A DNA stretch of 64,000 bases from Hyalangium versicolor (GCF_020103695.1 NZ_JAHXBF010000033.1:1-64000); one strand, 5' to 3'; shown: positions 24,518 to 32,489, numbered from the stretch's first letter. A program made the numbers and translations. Notes: a model not told the origin generated them from the sequence alone.

Positions 24518-25198
24518 TCAGGGAGGGTTGAGCTTGTAGCCGACGCCGCGAATGGTCTCGATGATGTCGCCCGCGGGCCCCAGCTTCTCGCGCAGGCGCT
24601 TGATGTGCGTGTCCACCGTGCGGGTGTGGATCTCCGCCTGGATGCCCCAGACGTCCGAGAGCAGGACTTCGCGTGTCTGTACCCGGCCGCCGCGCTCCAG
24701 GAGCGTGCGCAGCAGCCGGAACTCGAGGGCGGTGAGGATGACCTCCTCGCCCTTCACGCGGACCTGGTGGCGCGAGGTGTCGAGCTGGATCTCGCCCGCG
24801 GTGAGCAGCGGGGCCGGGGCTTCTTCCGCATCCGAGCGGCGCAGCACCGCCTTGACTCGAAGCATCAGCTCTCGGACGGAGAAGGGCTTCACCACATAGT
24901 CATCCGCTCCGGCCTCGAGGCCCTGGATGCGGTCGGCCTCCTGGCCCTTGGCGCTGACGATGACCACGGGGACCTTGCGCAGCTCCGAGTCGCTCTTGAG
25001 CATCCGGAGCACCTCGCTGCCGGCCACATCCGGGAGCATCAGGTCCAGCAGCACCAGGTCCGGTGTCCGCGCGCGGGCCTTGGCGAGGCCTCCCGCGCCG
25101 GTGTTCGCCGACTCAGCCTCGAACCCTCCGGCACGCAGGTTGTATTCGATGAGTCCCGCGAGGTCCTGTTCGTCCTCGATGATCAGGATGCGCGCCAT
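24518..25198 (-). CDS. phoB: PhoB-like response regulator (copy 2, paired with PhoR)
   Basis: A 226-residue OmpR/PhoB-type regulator. Receiver with E8, D9 and Asp52 (VLLDLMLPDVAG), VSAKGQE and VVKPFSV. Winged-helix DNA-binding domain with RTVDTHIKRLREKLG. First gene of the phoB-phoR unit, with a strong Pho-box-like repeat 73 bases upstream suggesting autoactivation. It is clearly paralogous to copy 1 at 20777. Confidence 0.9.
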   Translation of the reverse strand: MARILIIEDEQDLAGLIEYNLRAGGFEAESANTGAGGLAKARARTPDLVLLDLMLPDVAGSEVLRMLKSDSELRKVPVVIVSAKGQEADRIQGLEAGADDYVVKPFSVRELMLRVKAVLRRSDAEEAPAPLLTAGEIQLDTSRHQVRVKGEEVILTALEFRLLRTLLERGGRVQTREVLLSDVWGIQAEIHTRTVDTHIKRLREKLGPAGDIIETIRGVGYKLNPP

Positions 25199-25270
25199 GG
25201 CCTTCTCCGCCTTCGATGAGATGAAGCCGCGTCACGGCCCCGTCGCGGCGCAGCAGTAGCAGATCCGATT

Positions 25271-25288
25271 GTGACAGCGAGGTGAAAC
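25271..25288 (-). promoter_or_regulatory. Pho-box-like repeat upstream of phoB-phoR
   Basis: On the minus strand: GTTTCAC-CTCG-CTGTCAC, a 7-4-7 direct repeat. Nearly the same pattern (TTCAC, six bases, TGTCAC) precedes the GT21 gene and the operon at 26754. Confidence 0.65.
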
Positions 25289-25345
25289 GATGCGTGGGGG
25301 GCTCGGCCGCCTCGCTGCAAGCCCGGGAACCGGGCCAGCACGGGG

Positions 25346-25849
25346 TCAGAAGGTGGGGTCGCAGTCCACGGTGGTGAGCGTCATGGGCGCGGCGAGCACC
25401 TTGTCGTTCAGGCCCGCGTTGACCTCAGGGAGGTAGTTGCAGGAGCTGCCCAGGAAGCGGGCCGGGGTTTCCTTGGAGAGCGCCTCGATGATGAGCGCGT
25501 AGTCGCGGCCCACCGGGGCCTCGAAGCTGACGTCCTGCGTGGTGCCGGAGGTGCCGCTCAGGTTCGCCTGGAAGAGCAGTGCACGCTTCTCTCCGCCCTT
25601 GGTTCCTTTGAGCATCAGCGGTTCGTCCTGCTTCACCTGCTGCTTCAGGCAGGTCTTCTGCAGCTCTGTGCAGTCGCGCTGCCTTCCGTTGGGGAGCACC
25701 ACGACCTGGAAGGAGCCCAGCTGATCGGCGACAGCCTTGTCCACGAGGAGGTCCAGCCCGAACGAACCCGAATCGGAGGAGGACGGGTCACCGCACCCGA
25801 CGGTGAGGGTGAGGGCCAGAGAGACCAGGGCGAACGGGCGGAGGCTCAT
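25346..25849 (-). CDS. Hypothetical lipoprotein, second gene of a probable Pho-regulated operon
   Basis: A 167-residue protein of unknown function. ATG 25849 overlaps the upstream stop as ATGA. The N-terminus is a lipoprotein signal (LVSLALTLTVGC, Cys about 18) followed by a Ser/Asp linker typical of outer-membrane lipoproteins. The rest is beta-rich with several Cys (CTELQKTC, SSCNY, TVDCDPTF). It is translationally coupled to the TPR protein gene upstream, so the two products probably act together in the envelope. Confidence 0.75.
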   Translation of the reverse strand: MSLRPFALVSLALTLTVGCGDPSSSDSGSFGLDLLVDKAVADQLGSFQVVVLPNGRQRDCTELQKTCLKQQVKQDEPLMLKGTKGGEKRALLFQANLSGTSGTTQDVSFEAPVGRDYALIIEALSKETPARFLGSSCNYLPEVNAGLNDKVLAAPMTLTTVDCDPTF

Positions 25850-26754
25850 GGATTGACGCGGATGGTGACGGGAACCTGGCCGCGGTTCTCGGAGGTGGCG
25901 ATGGCGACACCCGCGGCGGTGCCTCCGATGACGACGGCGCCCACGCCCACCCAGAGCCATGGACTCTTGTACCAGGGGCGCCCAGCACTGGCGGACGCGG
26001 GCTGTCCCGCGGACTGCTGCGGCACCACCTGGAAGATGAGGGGATGGAAGGAGTCTCCCCGGCCCGCCAGCCGGCGCTGGGCCGCGTCCGCCACCTCGAA
26101 GTAGTACTCCACCTCATAGGGCGTGGCCTCGGAGGGGAGCTCGTAGGCGGGGAGGGTGGTCTGGTACTGATCCTTGCTGCCTCGCACGCGGGAGAAATCC
26201 ACGGAGCTGTAGGCCTCGTCTCCGGCGCGGCGGAAGAAGAGCTTCGCCTTGGCGCCCAGAGCCATGTCCTCGATGCGCGCGTCCACCAGCACCGGCTCGC
26301 CGCCCGTGGGGTCCGGGATGGGGTCCACCTGCAGCGTCACCGGCCGGACGCGCCGGCTCTTGATGTCCTCCTTGATGCGCGCGTACAGCTGCCGCAGCTT
26401 CGGAGGTGCGTTGCGCGGAAGCTCGAAGTCCGGCCGGGCCTGGAGCAGCCGCTCGTAGGCCTCTCGGGCTCGGGCCTCGTCCCCCAGGTACAGCGACGCC
26501 AGACCGAGCAGGCGGTAGAGCTCCACCAACTGGTCATCCGTGACGTCCGGCGCATCCAGCCCCGCCTGGAGTGTCTTCACCGCCTCCTCGAAGTCCCCCT
26601 GCTCGATCTGCTCCTGAGCGCGGACGATCTCCTTGTTGGTGGGACCCAGTTGGAAGAGCGGAGGCTCAGGGAAGAGGGGATGTGCGAACGACAGGGCAGG
26701 GCTCAGGAGCCCTCCTACCAGGATGCTGACCAGGCACAGCCACCGACCTTGCAT
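25846..26754 (-). CDS. Hypothetical envelope protein with TPR-like region
   Basis: A 302-residue protein of unknown function. Signal peptide 1-24 (LVSILVGGLLSPALSFA). TPR-like helices at about 40-120 (EIVRAQEQIEQGDFEEAVKT, then LYLGDEARAREAYERLL). A beta-rich domain spans about 135-235. A single membrane helix near the C-terminus (SPWLWVGVGAVVIGGTAAGV) leaves a short tail. Similar layouts occur in myxobacterial envelope proteins that end with a glycine-rich helix. First gene of a two-gene operon; a Pho-box-like repeat lies about 60 bases upstream, linking it to phosphate limitation by inference. Confidence 0.75.
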   Translation of the reverse strand: MQGRWLCLVSILVGGLLSPALSFAHPLFPEPPLFQLGPTNKEIVRAQEQIEQGDFEEAVKTLQAGLDAPDVTDDQLVELYRLLGLASLYLGDEARAREAYERLLQARPDFELPRNAPPKLRQLYARIKEDIKSRRVRPVTLQVDPIPDPTGGEPVLVDARIEDMALGAKAKLFFRRAGDEAYSSVDFSRVRGSKDQYQTTLPAYELPSEATPYEVEYYFEVADAAQRRLAGRGDSFHPLIFQVVPQQSAGQPASASAGRPWYKSPWLWVGVGAVVIGGTAAGVAIATSENRGQVPVTIRVNP

Positions 26755-26812
26755 TACCCGGACCGTACCAGAGCGTTATTGGATGGATCCACGGTAGGAG
26801 TTCGCCCGGCAG

Positions 26813-26830
26813 GTGACAGCCAGGTGAATT
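26813..26830 (-). promoter_or_regulatory. Pho-box-like repeat upstream of the unknown envelope operon
   Basis: On the minus strand: AATTCAC-CTGG-CTGTCAC. It matches the phoB-phoR and GT21 boxes at the TTCAC and CTGTCAC half-sites, with the same 4-base spacer. Confidence 0.6.
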
Positions 26831-26858
26831 CCGTGGGGGTTGCGTGAACAACGGCGCG

Positions 26859-26887
26859 TTGACTTTTGGGGAGCCCCCCTCTATGTT
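26859..26887 (+). promoter_or_regulatory. Sigma-70-type promoter for yceD-rpmF
   Basis: TTGACT at 26859-26864 and TATGTT at 26882-26887 are separated by 17 bases, a good housekeeping promoter 30 bases upstream of the yceD start. Confidence 0.6.
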
Positions 26888-26917
26888 GCGCGCCCTTTTT
26901 GCCTGGAAGCCTTGTAG

Positions 26918-27499
26918 ATGGTCGTAAAGATTGAACAAATTCAAGAGACGGGGCTCAAGCTCGACGAGCCCATCGGTCTCGAACTACTCCAAGAGGTGCT
27001 GGGAGGGGCCGGCCGTGACACCGGCTTCCGGGCAACCCGGCCCTCGACGCTCCACGCTTCCCTTCGCAAGGTGAGCGGCGGGGTGCTGGTGCAGGGCAAC
27101 TTCACCGCCCACGTGGCGGCCCCGTGCAAGCGGTGCCTGGTGGACGTGACGTTGGACCTGCCCGTGTCCTTCACCCTCAACCTCGTGCCCGAGTCGCTCG
27201 TTCGGGGCGATGACCTGGGGGACAAGGACGAGAAGGACGATCGGGAGCAGGGGGAGACGGCCGGGTCCTTCGAACTGGAGGACGCGGACGAAGAAGTCTT
27301 CGATGGGAAGACGATCGATCTGGATCCGATCGTACGTGAGCAGGTATTGCTCGCCCTCCCAATGAACGCGGTCTGTCGTGAGGACTGCAAAGGGCTCTGC
27401 GCGCAGTGCGGCCAGAACCTCAACGAGAAGCAGTGTGGTTGCGAGCAGAAGGTCATCGACCCTCGGCTCGCGCCGCTGGCGAACATCAAGCTGAACTAG
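26918..27499 (+). CDS. yceD: YceD family protein (DUF177)
   Basis: A 193-residue DUF177 protein. Family features are CKRCLVDVTLDLP in the middle and a Cys-rich C-terminus (CREDCKGLCAQCGQNLN, CGC). A Glu/Asp-rich insert lies near residues 100-125. Plant and bacterial homologues are linked to large-subunit rRNA processing, and the gene is nearly always just upstream of rpmF, as here (9-base gap). Confidence 0.9.
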   Translation: MVVKIEQIQETGLKLDEPIGLELLQEVLGGAGRDTGFRATRPSTLHASLRKVSGGVLVQGNFTAHVAAPCKRCLVDVTLDLPVSFTLNLVPESLVRGDDLGDKDEKDDREQGETAGSFELEDADEEVFDGKTIDLDPIVREQVLLALPMNAVCREDCKGLCAQCGQNLNEKQCGCEQKVIDPRLAPLANIKLN

Positions 27500-27508
27500 A
27501 GGTGAGTC

Positions 27509-27691
27509 GTGGGAGTTCCCAAGAAGCGGACTTCGAAGATGCGCCGGGATCGCCGTCGCGCGGCCAACAACAACCTGCGCGCGGCTGTGCAGGTCATCAA
27601 GTGCCCCAAGTGCAAGGAGCCGGTGCTTCCGCACCGTGCCTGTGCCGCTTGCGGCACCTATGGTGGTCGTGAAGTCATCGCCACCGAATAG
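27509..27691 (+). CDS. rpmF: Ribosomal protein L32
   Basis: A 60-residue L32 from GTG 27509. It starts GVPKKRTSKMRRDRRRA and has four zinc-ligand cysteines (CPKCKEPVLPHRACAACG), so it is the zinc-containing form. Cotranscribed with yceD. Confidence 0.96.
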   Translation: MGVPKKRTSKMRRDRRRAANNNLRAAVQVIKCPKCKEPVLPHRACAACGTYGGREVIATE

Positions 27692-27985
27692 CTGAGGCGT
27701 CGGCTGCAGCTCGTCCTCGCGGAGATGGGTGGCGGTAACGCCCCTGTCGCTCCGGTCGGGATAGGTGCGTCGTGCGTGTGCGCTCTCCCGGAGCACCTTG
27801 AGGTGCTCACGGGGAGCGTTCGCGTGCGCGCGCTCTTCGGGCATGTCGCCGTCCCAGGTCTGGCAGTCAGGGTTTTCCCCTCTTTGGACGCGCCTCGGGT
27901 TCGTCCAGGATGGAGAAGCGTCTGTCTGGCGGTGGCTGCGACCTGGTTCTCGCGGCCATCGATGTTGACGCGATGCATTGCCTAG
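27692..27985 (+). pseudogene. plsX: Decayed plsX remnant (phosphate acyltransferase)
   Basis: In most bacteria plsX lies between rpmF and fabH. Here only about 400 bases separate them. The frame directly after the rpmF stop reads RLQLVLAEMGGGNAPVAP, which looks like the PlsX N-terminus (LDxMGGDxAPxAPV), then ALPEHLEVLTGSVRVRALFG and GLAVRVFPS, again PlsX-like. No good start codon begins it and it ends at 27985, far short of the usual 330 or so residues. I read it as the N-terminal quarter of plsX after a deletion. The match is by eye; chance similarity is possible. Confidence 0.45.
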
Positions 27986-28014
27986 TCGGAACCTGGCCGC
28001 TTGCCCGCCAGAGA

Positions 28015-28044
28015 GGAAAAAGGGCGACAGGCGAAGCTTTTTCC
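28015..28044. repeat. Inverted repeat upstream of fabH
   Basis: GGAAAAAG at 28015-28022 and CTTTTTCC at 28037-28044 form a perfect 8-bp inverted repeat around 14 bases. It is AT-rich in a GC-rich setting, 55 bases before fabH. It may be a regulator site for the fab operon or a weak terminator. Confidence 0.4.
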
Positions 28045-28098
28045 GATTAGAGAGCCCGCCCGTAGCGTTGTGTTCCGACGACACTCCGGGAGTACCAC

Positions 28099-29082
28099 GT
28101 GCCCCTCGCGCAGATCATCGGAACGGGTTCCTACGCGCCCGCCCAAGTCATCACCAATCAGGACCTCGAAAAGATCGTCGATACCTCGGACAAGTGGATC
28201 ACCGAGCGGACCGGCATCAGGGAGCGCCGCAAGGCTGCTCCCGGCGAGGCGACGAGCGACATGGCGGTCGCCGCGGCCCGTCAGGCGCTCGAGATGTCGG
28301 GCACCCGCCCCGAGGATCTCGATCTGATCGTCGTGGGCACCATCACGCCGGACATGCCCATGCCCTCCTGCGCCGTCTTCGTGCAGGCCAAGCTGGGCGC
28401 GACGAAGGCCTTCGCCTTCGACGTGGCCGCCGCTTGCGCGGGCTCGGTCTACGCCATCTCGGTGGCGGACCAGTTCATGCGCACGGGGCAGGCGAAGCGG
28501 GCGCTCGTCATCGGAGCGGACGTGTTCACCAGCGTGCTCAACTGGTCGGACCGCAACACCTGCGTCCTCTTCGGAGACGGGGCGGGCGCCATGGTGCTCG
28601 CTCCGGCCGAGGAGGAGGGGCGGGGCATCCTCTCCACGCGGCTGCGGTCGGACGGCACGCTCGCGGACATCCTCACCATCCCCGCGGGGGGTTCCAAGGA
28701 GCCGCTGAACCCGGACAACATCCGCGAGCAGCGCCACAAGGTGGCGATGAACGGGCGTGAGGTCTTCAAGACCGCGGTGCGCGAGCTCACCGGCATCACC
28801 CAGGAGGCGCTCAAGGCCCACGGGCTCACGCCCGACCAGGTGGACCACGTCATCGCCCACCAGGCCAACATGCGCATCCTCGAGGCGGTGATGCAGCGCG
28901 TCGAGATCCCGATCGAGAAGTGCTGGATCAACCTCGACAAATACGGCAACACGTCGGCCGCCTCGGTGCCCATGGCGCTGGACGAGGCCAACCGGATGGG
29001 CCGCCTCAAGCGCGGGGACCTCATCGCCATCATGGCCGTTGGCTCTGGAATGGCGTGGGGCAGCGCGGTGGTGCGGTGGTAG
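28099..29082 (+). CDS. fabH: Beta-ketoacyl-ACP synthase III (FabH)
   Basis: A 327-residue KAS III from GTG 28099. It condenses acetyl- or branched acyl-CoA with malonyl-ACP to start fatty acid synthesis. Catalytic Cys113 lies in DVAAACAGSVYA, the His in VIAHQANMRI, and the Asn in DKYGNTSAASVP. It opens the fabH-fabD-fabG-acpP-fabF run; the iso-branched lipids typical of myxobacteria would need a branched-starter-accepting FabH, but specificity cannot be read here. Confidence 0.97.
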   Translation: MPLAQIIGTGSYAPAQVITNQDLEKIVDTSDKWITERTGIRERRKAAPGEATSDMAVAAARQALEMSGTRPEDLDLIVVGTITPDMPMPSCAVFVQAKLGATKAFAFDVAAACAGSVYAISVADQFMRTGQAKRALVIGADVFTSVLNWSDRNTCVLFGDGAGAMVLAPAEEEGRGILSTRLRSDGTLADILTIPAGGSKEPLNPDNIREQRHKVAMNGREVFKTAVRELTGITQEALKAHGLTPDQVDHVIAHQANMRILEAVMQRVEIPIEKCWINLDKYGNTSAASVPMALDEANRMGRLKRGDLIAIMAVGSGMAWGSAVVRW

Positions 29083-29115
29083 CCGAGGGGCAGTCAGGGA
29101 GGGAGTGAGTACACA

Positions 29116-30054
29116 ATGTCGAAGATTGCTTTCGTCTTCCCCGGGCAGGGCAGCCAGAAGGTTGGCATGGGGAAGGACCTGTTCGAGAAGTTCCCCGAGG
29201 CCCGTGCCGTCTTCGAGGCGGTGGATGATGCGCTCGGAGAGAAGCTGTCCACCCTCTGCTTCGAGGGGCCCGAGGACTCGCTCAAGCTCACCGCCAACAC
29301 GCAGCCAGCCATCCTCACGGTGTCCCTGGCCGTGCACGCCATCGTCTCCAAGCGGGTTCCGGAGGCGGCGTTCGTCGCCGGGCACTCGCTGGGGGAGTAC
29401 TCGGCGCTGGTGGCCGCGGGCGCTCTGACGCTGCAGGATGCGGCCCGGGCGGTGCGCTCGCGCGGCACCTTCATGCAGGAGGCCGTGCCCGCGGGCGTGG
29501 GAGCCATGGCCGCCGTGCTGGGGCTGGAGCCCGACAAGGTGAAGGCCGCCTGTGACGCGGCGGCTCAGGGCGAGGTGCTGGCGCCCGCCAACTACAACTC
29601 TCCCGAGCAGACGGTCATCGCGGGGCACGCCTCCGCGGTGGCTCGCGCCGAGGCGAAGCTCAAGGAGGCGGGCGCCAAGCGCGTCATGCCCCTTCCGGTG
29701 TCCGCGCCCTTCCACTGCGCGCTGATGGATCCGGTGAAGGCCCGGCTGGCCGAGGTGCTCGGCAAGGTGAAGGTGTCCGCGCCCCGCATCCCGGTGGTCA
29801 CCAACGTGGAGGCGAAGCCCAACGCGGACGTCTCGCGCGTGGTGCCGCTGCTGCTGGAGCAGGTGAGCTCCCCGGTGCGCTGGATCGAGTGCATGGAGGC
29901 CCTCAAGGCCGAGGGTGTCACGCGCATCATCGAGCTGGGGCCGGGCAAGGTGCTGGTCGGGCTCGTCAAGCGCATCAGCAAGGACATCGAGACGTTCAAC
30001 GTGGAGGACTCCGCGAGCCTCGACAAGACGCTTGCGGCTCTGGGGACAGCATGA
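29116..30054 (+). CDS. fabD: Malonyl-CoA:ACP transacylase (FabD)
   Basis: A 312-residue acyltransferase that loads malonate onto ACP. FVFPGQGSQKVGMG opens it; nucleophile Ser91 lies in VAGHSLGEYSAL, and the His partner in SAPFHCALM. An RBS (GGGAGGG) is at good distance. The stop overlaps the fabG start as ATGA. Confidence 0.97.
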   Translation: MSKIAFVFPGQGSQKVGMGKDLFEKFPEARAVFEAVDDALGEKLSTLCFEGPEDSLKLTANTQPAILTVSLAVHAIVSKRVPEAAFVAGHSLGEYSALVAAGALTLQDAARAVRSRGTFMQEAVPAGVGAMAAVLGLEPDKVKAACDAAAQGEVLAPANYNSPEQTVIAGHASAVARAEAKLKEAGAKRVMPLPVSAPFHCALMDPVKARLAEVLGKVKVSAPRIPVVTNVEAKPNADVSRVVPLLLEQVSSPVRWIECMEALKAEGVTRIIELGPGKVLVGLVKRISKDIETFNVEDSASLDKTLAALGTA

Positions 30055-30800
30055 GCGGCTTCAAGGACAAGGTGGTGCTGGTGACGGGCGGCTCGCGCGG
30101 CATCGGCCGGGCGTGCGCGGTGGCCTTCGCCAAAGCGGGTGCGGCCACGGTGGTCATCAACTACGCCGGCAACGAGGCTGCCGCCCAGGAGACGGTCAAG
30201 CTCGTGCAGGAAGCCGGCGCCAAGGCCGAGGCGATGAAGTTCGACGTGTCGGACACCGCCGCGTGCTCCTCCGCCGTGGAGAGCATCATCAAGGCACATG
30301 GCCGGCTGGACGTGCTCGTCAACAATGCTGGCGTGGCGGTGGACGCCCTGGTCATGCGCGTGAAGGACGAGGACTGGGACAAGCAGCTGGACATCAACTT
30401 GAAGGGCGCCTTCGCGCTCATCCGCGCCGCCAGCCGCCCGATGATGAAGCAGCGGGGTGGGGCCATCATCAACCTCACCTCCATCGTCGGCGAGACGGGC
30501 AACGGGGGCCAGGCGGCCTACTCCGCTTCCAAGGCGGGCCTCATTGGCTTGACCAAGGCCGTGGCCAAGGAGCTGGCCAGCCGCAACATTCGTGTCAACG
30601 CCGTGTCCCCGGGTTTCATCAGCACGGACATGACGAACGTTCTCAACGACGAGCTGCGTAAAAAGCTGGTCGACAGTGTTCCGCTGGCCCGGCTGGGCGC
30701 CCCAGAAGAAGTCGCCCAAGCCGTGCTTTTCCTGGCCAGCGATGCGGCCGCCTACATCACCGGAGAAGTTCTGAAGGTGAATGGCGGCATGTACATGTAG
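30051..30800 (+). CDS. fabG: 3-oxoacyl-ACP reductase (FabG)
   Basis: A 249-residue short-chain dehydrogenase from ATG 30051, overlapping fabD. NADPH motif TGGSRGIG near the start, NNAG, catalytic Ser in NLTSIVGETG, YSASKAG for Tyr and Lys, and VSPGFISTDM. It reduces beta-ketoacyl-ACP in elongation. Confidence 0.97.
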   Translation: MSGFKDKVVLVTGGSRGIGRACAVAFAKAGAATVVINYAGNEAAAQETVKLVQEAGAKAEAMKFDVSDTAACSSAVESIIKAHGRLDVLVNNAGVAVDALVMRVKDEDWDKQLDINLKGAFALIRAASRPMMKQRGGAIINLTSIVGETGNGGQAAYSASKAGLIGLTKAVAKELASRNIRVNAVSPGFISTDMTNVLNDELRKKLVDSVPLARLGAPEEVAQAVLFLASDAAAYITGEVLKVNGGMYM

Positions 30801-30817
30801 CCCAAGGTTGGATTGCT

Positions 30818-30848
30818 GGCGGGCGTGGGATATACCGCGCCCGCCTTT
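30818..30848 (+). terminator. Hairpin between fabG and acpP (possible attenuator)
   Basis: GGCGGGCG at 30818-30825 and CGCCCGCC at 30838-30845 form a perfect 8-bp GC stem with a 12-base loop, followed by TTTG. It lies 18 bases after the fabG stop and may act as a partial terminator or RNA-processing stem that sets acpP level. Confidence 0.5.
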
Positions 30849-30905
30849 GACTGGGCCCGGGGAGTACGGCGGGCCCCCACATGGTTCCTGGAGGGTTCAC
30901 TATCT

Positions 30906-31145
30906 ATGTCGACAACCATCGAAAACAAGGTCAAGTCCATCATCGCCGACCAGCTCGGGGTGGGTGAGGACGAGATCAAGCCCGAGTCCTCCTTCATCGA
31001 GGACCTTGGCGCCGACAGCCTCGACATCGTGGAGCTCGTGATGGCGATGGAGGAGGAGTTCGAGGTCGAGATCCCCGACGAAGAGGCGGAGAACATCAAG
31101 ACCGTCGGCGACGCCATCAACTACATCAACAGCCACAAGAAGTAG
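30906..31145 (+). CDS. acpP: Acyl carrier protein
   Basis: A 79-residue acidic ACP. The phosphopantetheine site is Ser38 in LGADSLDIVELV. Start ATG 30906 with GGAGGG upstream; the frame is open further up but the normal ACP start (STTIENKVKSII) is here. It carries growing acyl chains and lies between fabG and fabF as usual. Confidence 0.97.
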   Translation: MSTTIENKVKSIIADQLGVGEDEIKPESSFIEDLGADSLDIVELVMAMEEEFEVEIPDEEAENIKTVGDAINYINSHKK

Positions 31146-31153
31146 GTCAGCAG

Positions 31154-31204
31154 GCGCGGCCGGGCTGGAGGGACGCTGGCCGCCCAGCGTTCCCGCGGCC
31201 GCGC
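31154..31204. repeat. Long nested hairpin between acpP and fabF
   Basis: The outer arms are GCGCGGCCG at 31154-31162 and CGGCCGCGC at 31196-31204; inner arms GGACGCTGG at 31171 and CCAGCGTTCC at 31184 pair with one bulge. It fills the gap before fabF. It could terminate or process the acpP message. Confidence 0.5.
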
Positions 31205-31238
31205 ACCGTCGTCGCCGCGCACCCTGTTGGAGAGGATC

Positions 31239-32489
31239 GTGTCAAACCGTCGAGTCGTCATCACAGGTACCGGGTTGATCACGGCACTGGGTACCGGCAC
31301 CGAGAAGAACTGGCAGGCGATGCTCGCCGGCAAGTCTGGGATCAACACCATCACGCGCTTCGAGCTGGGTAAGCTCGACACGCGGGTGGCGGGCGAGGTG
31401 AAGGACTTCCAGTCCGAGGAGTTCATCGACAAGCGCGAAGCGCGCCGGATGGACCTGTTCTCCCAGTACGCCGTGGCCGCCGCCGAGATGGCCATGCGCG
31501 AGAGCGGCCTGCCCATCGGCACGGACAAGCCGAACGGCTACCTGCAGGAGCGCGTGGGCGTCATCGTCGGCTCCGGCATCGGGGGCATCGCCTCGCTCGA
31601 GGAGCAGCACAAGAAGGGCCTCGAGAAGGGGTTTGACCGCCTGTCTCCCTTCTTCATCATCCAGATGATCATCAACATGGCGCCCGGTCTGATCTCCATC
31701 CGCTATGGAGCCAAGGGCCCCAACTGGTCCCCGGTGTCCGCGTGCGCCACCAGCGCCCACGCCATCGGCGAGGCCTGGAAGTCCATCCGCCTGGGTGAGA
31801 CGGACGCCGTGATCGCCGGAGGCGCCGAGGCCGCCGTCACCCCGCTGGGCATGGGTGGCTTCTCGGTGATGAAGGCGCTGTCCACCCGGAACGATCCCAC
31901 CGCGAGCCGTCCCTTCGACAAGGATCGCGATGGCTTCGTGATGGGCGAGGGCGCTGGCATCATCATCCTCGAGGAGATGGAGCACGCGAAGAAGCGCGGC
32001 GCCAACATCCTGGCGGAGCTGGTGGGCTACGCGGCCAACTCGGACGCCAACCATGTCACCGCGCCAGCCCCCGAGGGTGAGGGCGCGGCCCGCTGCATGC
32101 GCCTGGCCCTGGCCTCCGCGCAGATGAACCCGGACGAGGTGGGCTACATCAACGCTCACGGCACCTCCACCCCGTACAACGACTCCAACGAGACGAAGGC
32201 CATCAAGACCGTCTTCGGCGATCACGCTCGGAAGGTGGCGGTGTCCTCCACCAAGTCGATGACCGGGCACATGCTCGGCGCGGCCGGAGGCGCCGAGGCC
32301 GTGGTGAGCGTGCTGTCGCTGCTGCGCGGCGTGCTGCCGCCGACGATCAACTACACGACGCCCGATCCCGAGTGCGATCTGGACTACGTGCCGAACCAGC
32401 CTCGCGAAGTTCGGATCGATGCGGCGATGAGCAACTCGTTCGGCTTCGGTGGCACCAACGCCGTGCTGCTGTTCCGCCGCTTCAAGTAG
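31239..32489 (+). CDS. fabF: Beta-ketoacyl-ACP synthase II (FabF)
   Basis: A 416-residue KAS II from GTG 31239 (GGAGAGG upstream; TTG 31227 is an alternative). Catalytic Cys in VSACATSAHAIGEAW, first His in NAHGTSTPYND, second His in KSMTGHMLGAAGG. Elongates acyl-ACP chains. Last gene of the fab run; the hairpin before it may give it separate expression. Confidence 0.97.
   Translation: MSNRRVVITGTGLITALGTGTEKNWQAMLAGKSGINTITRFELGKLDTRVAGEVKDFQSEEFIDKREARRMDLFSQYAVAAAEMAMRESGLPIGTDKPNGYLQERVGVIVGSGIGGIASLEEQHKKGLEKGFDRLSPFFIIQMIINMAPGLISIRYGAKGPNWSPVSACATSAHAIGEAWKSIRLGETDAVIAGGAEAAVTPLGMGGFSVMKALSTRNDPTASRPFDKDRDGFVMGEGAGIIILEEMEHAKKRGANILAELVGYAANSDANHVTAPAPEGEGAARCMRLALASAQMNPDEVGYINAHGTSTPYNDSNETKAIKTVFGDHARKVAVSSTKSMTGHMLGAAGGAEAVVSVLSLLRGVLPPTINYTTPDPECDLDYVPNQPREVRIDAAMSNSFGFGGTNAVLLFRRFK

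Noticed and set aside
29889..30050. A longer FabG start
   Set aside because: The extension overlaps fabD out of frame; ATG 30051 gives the standard FabG N-terminus and an ATGA overlap.
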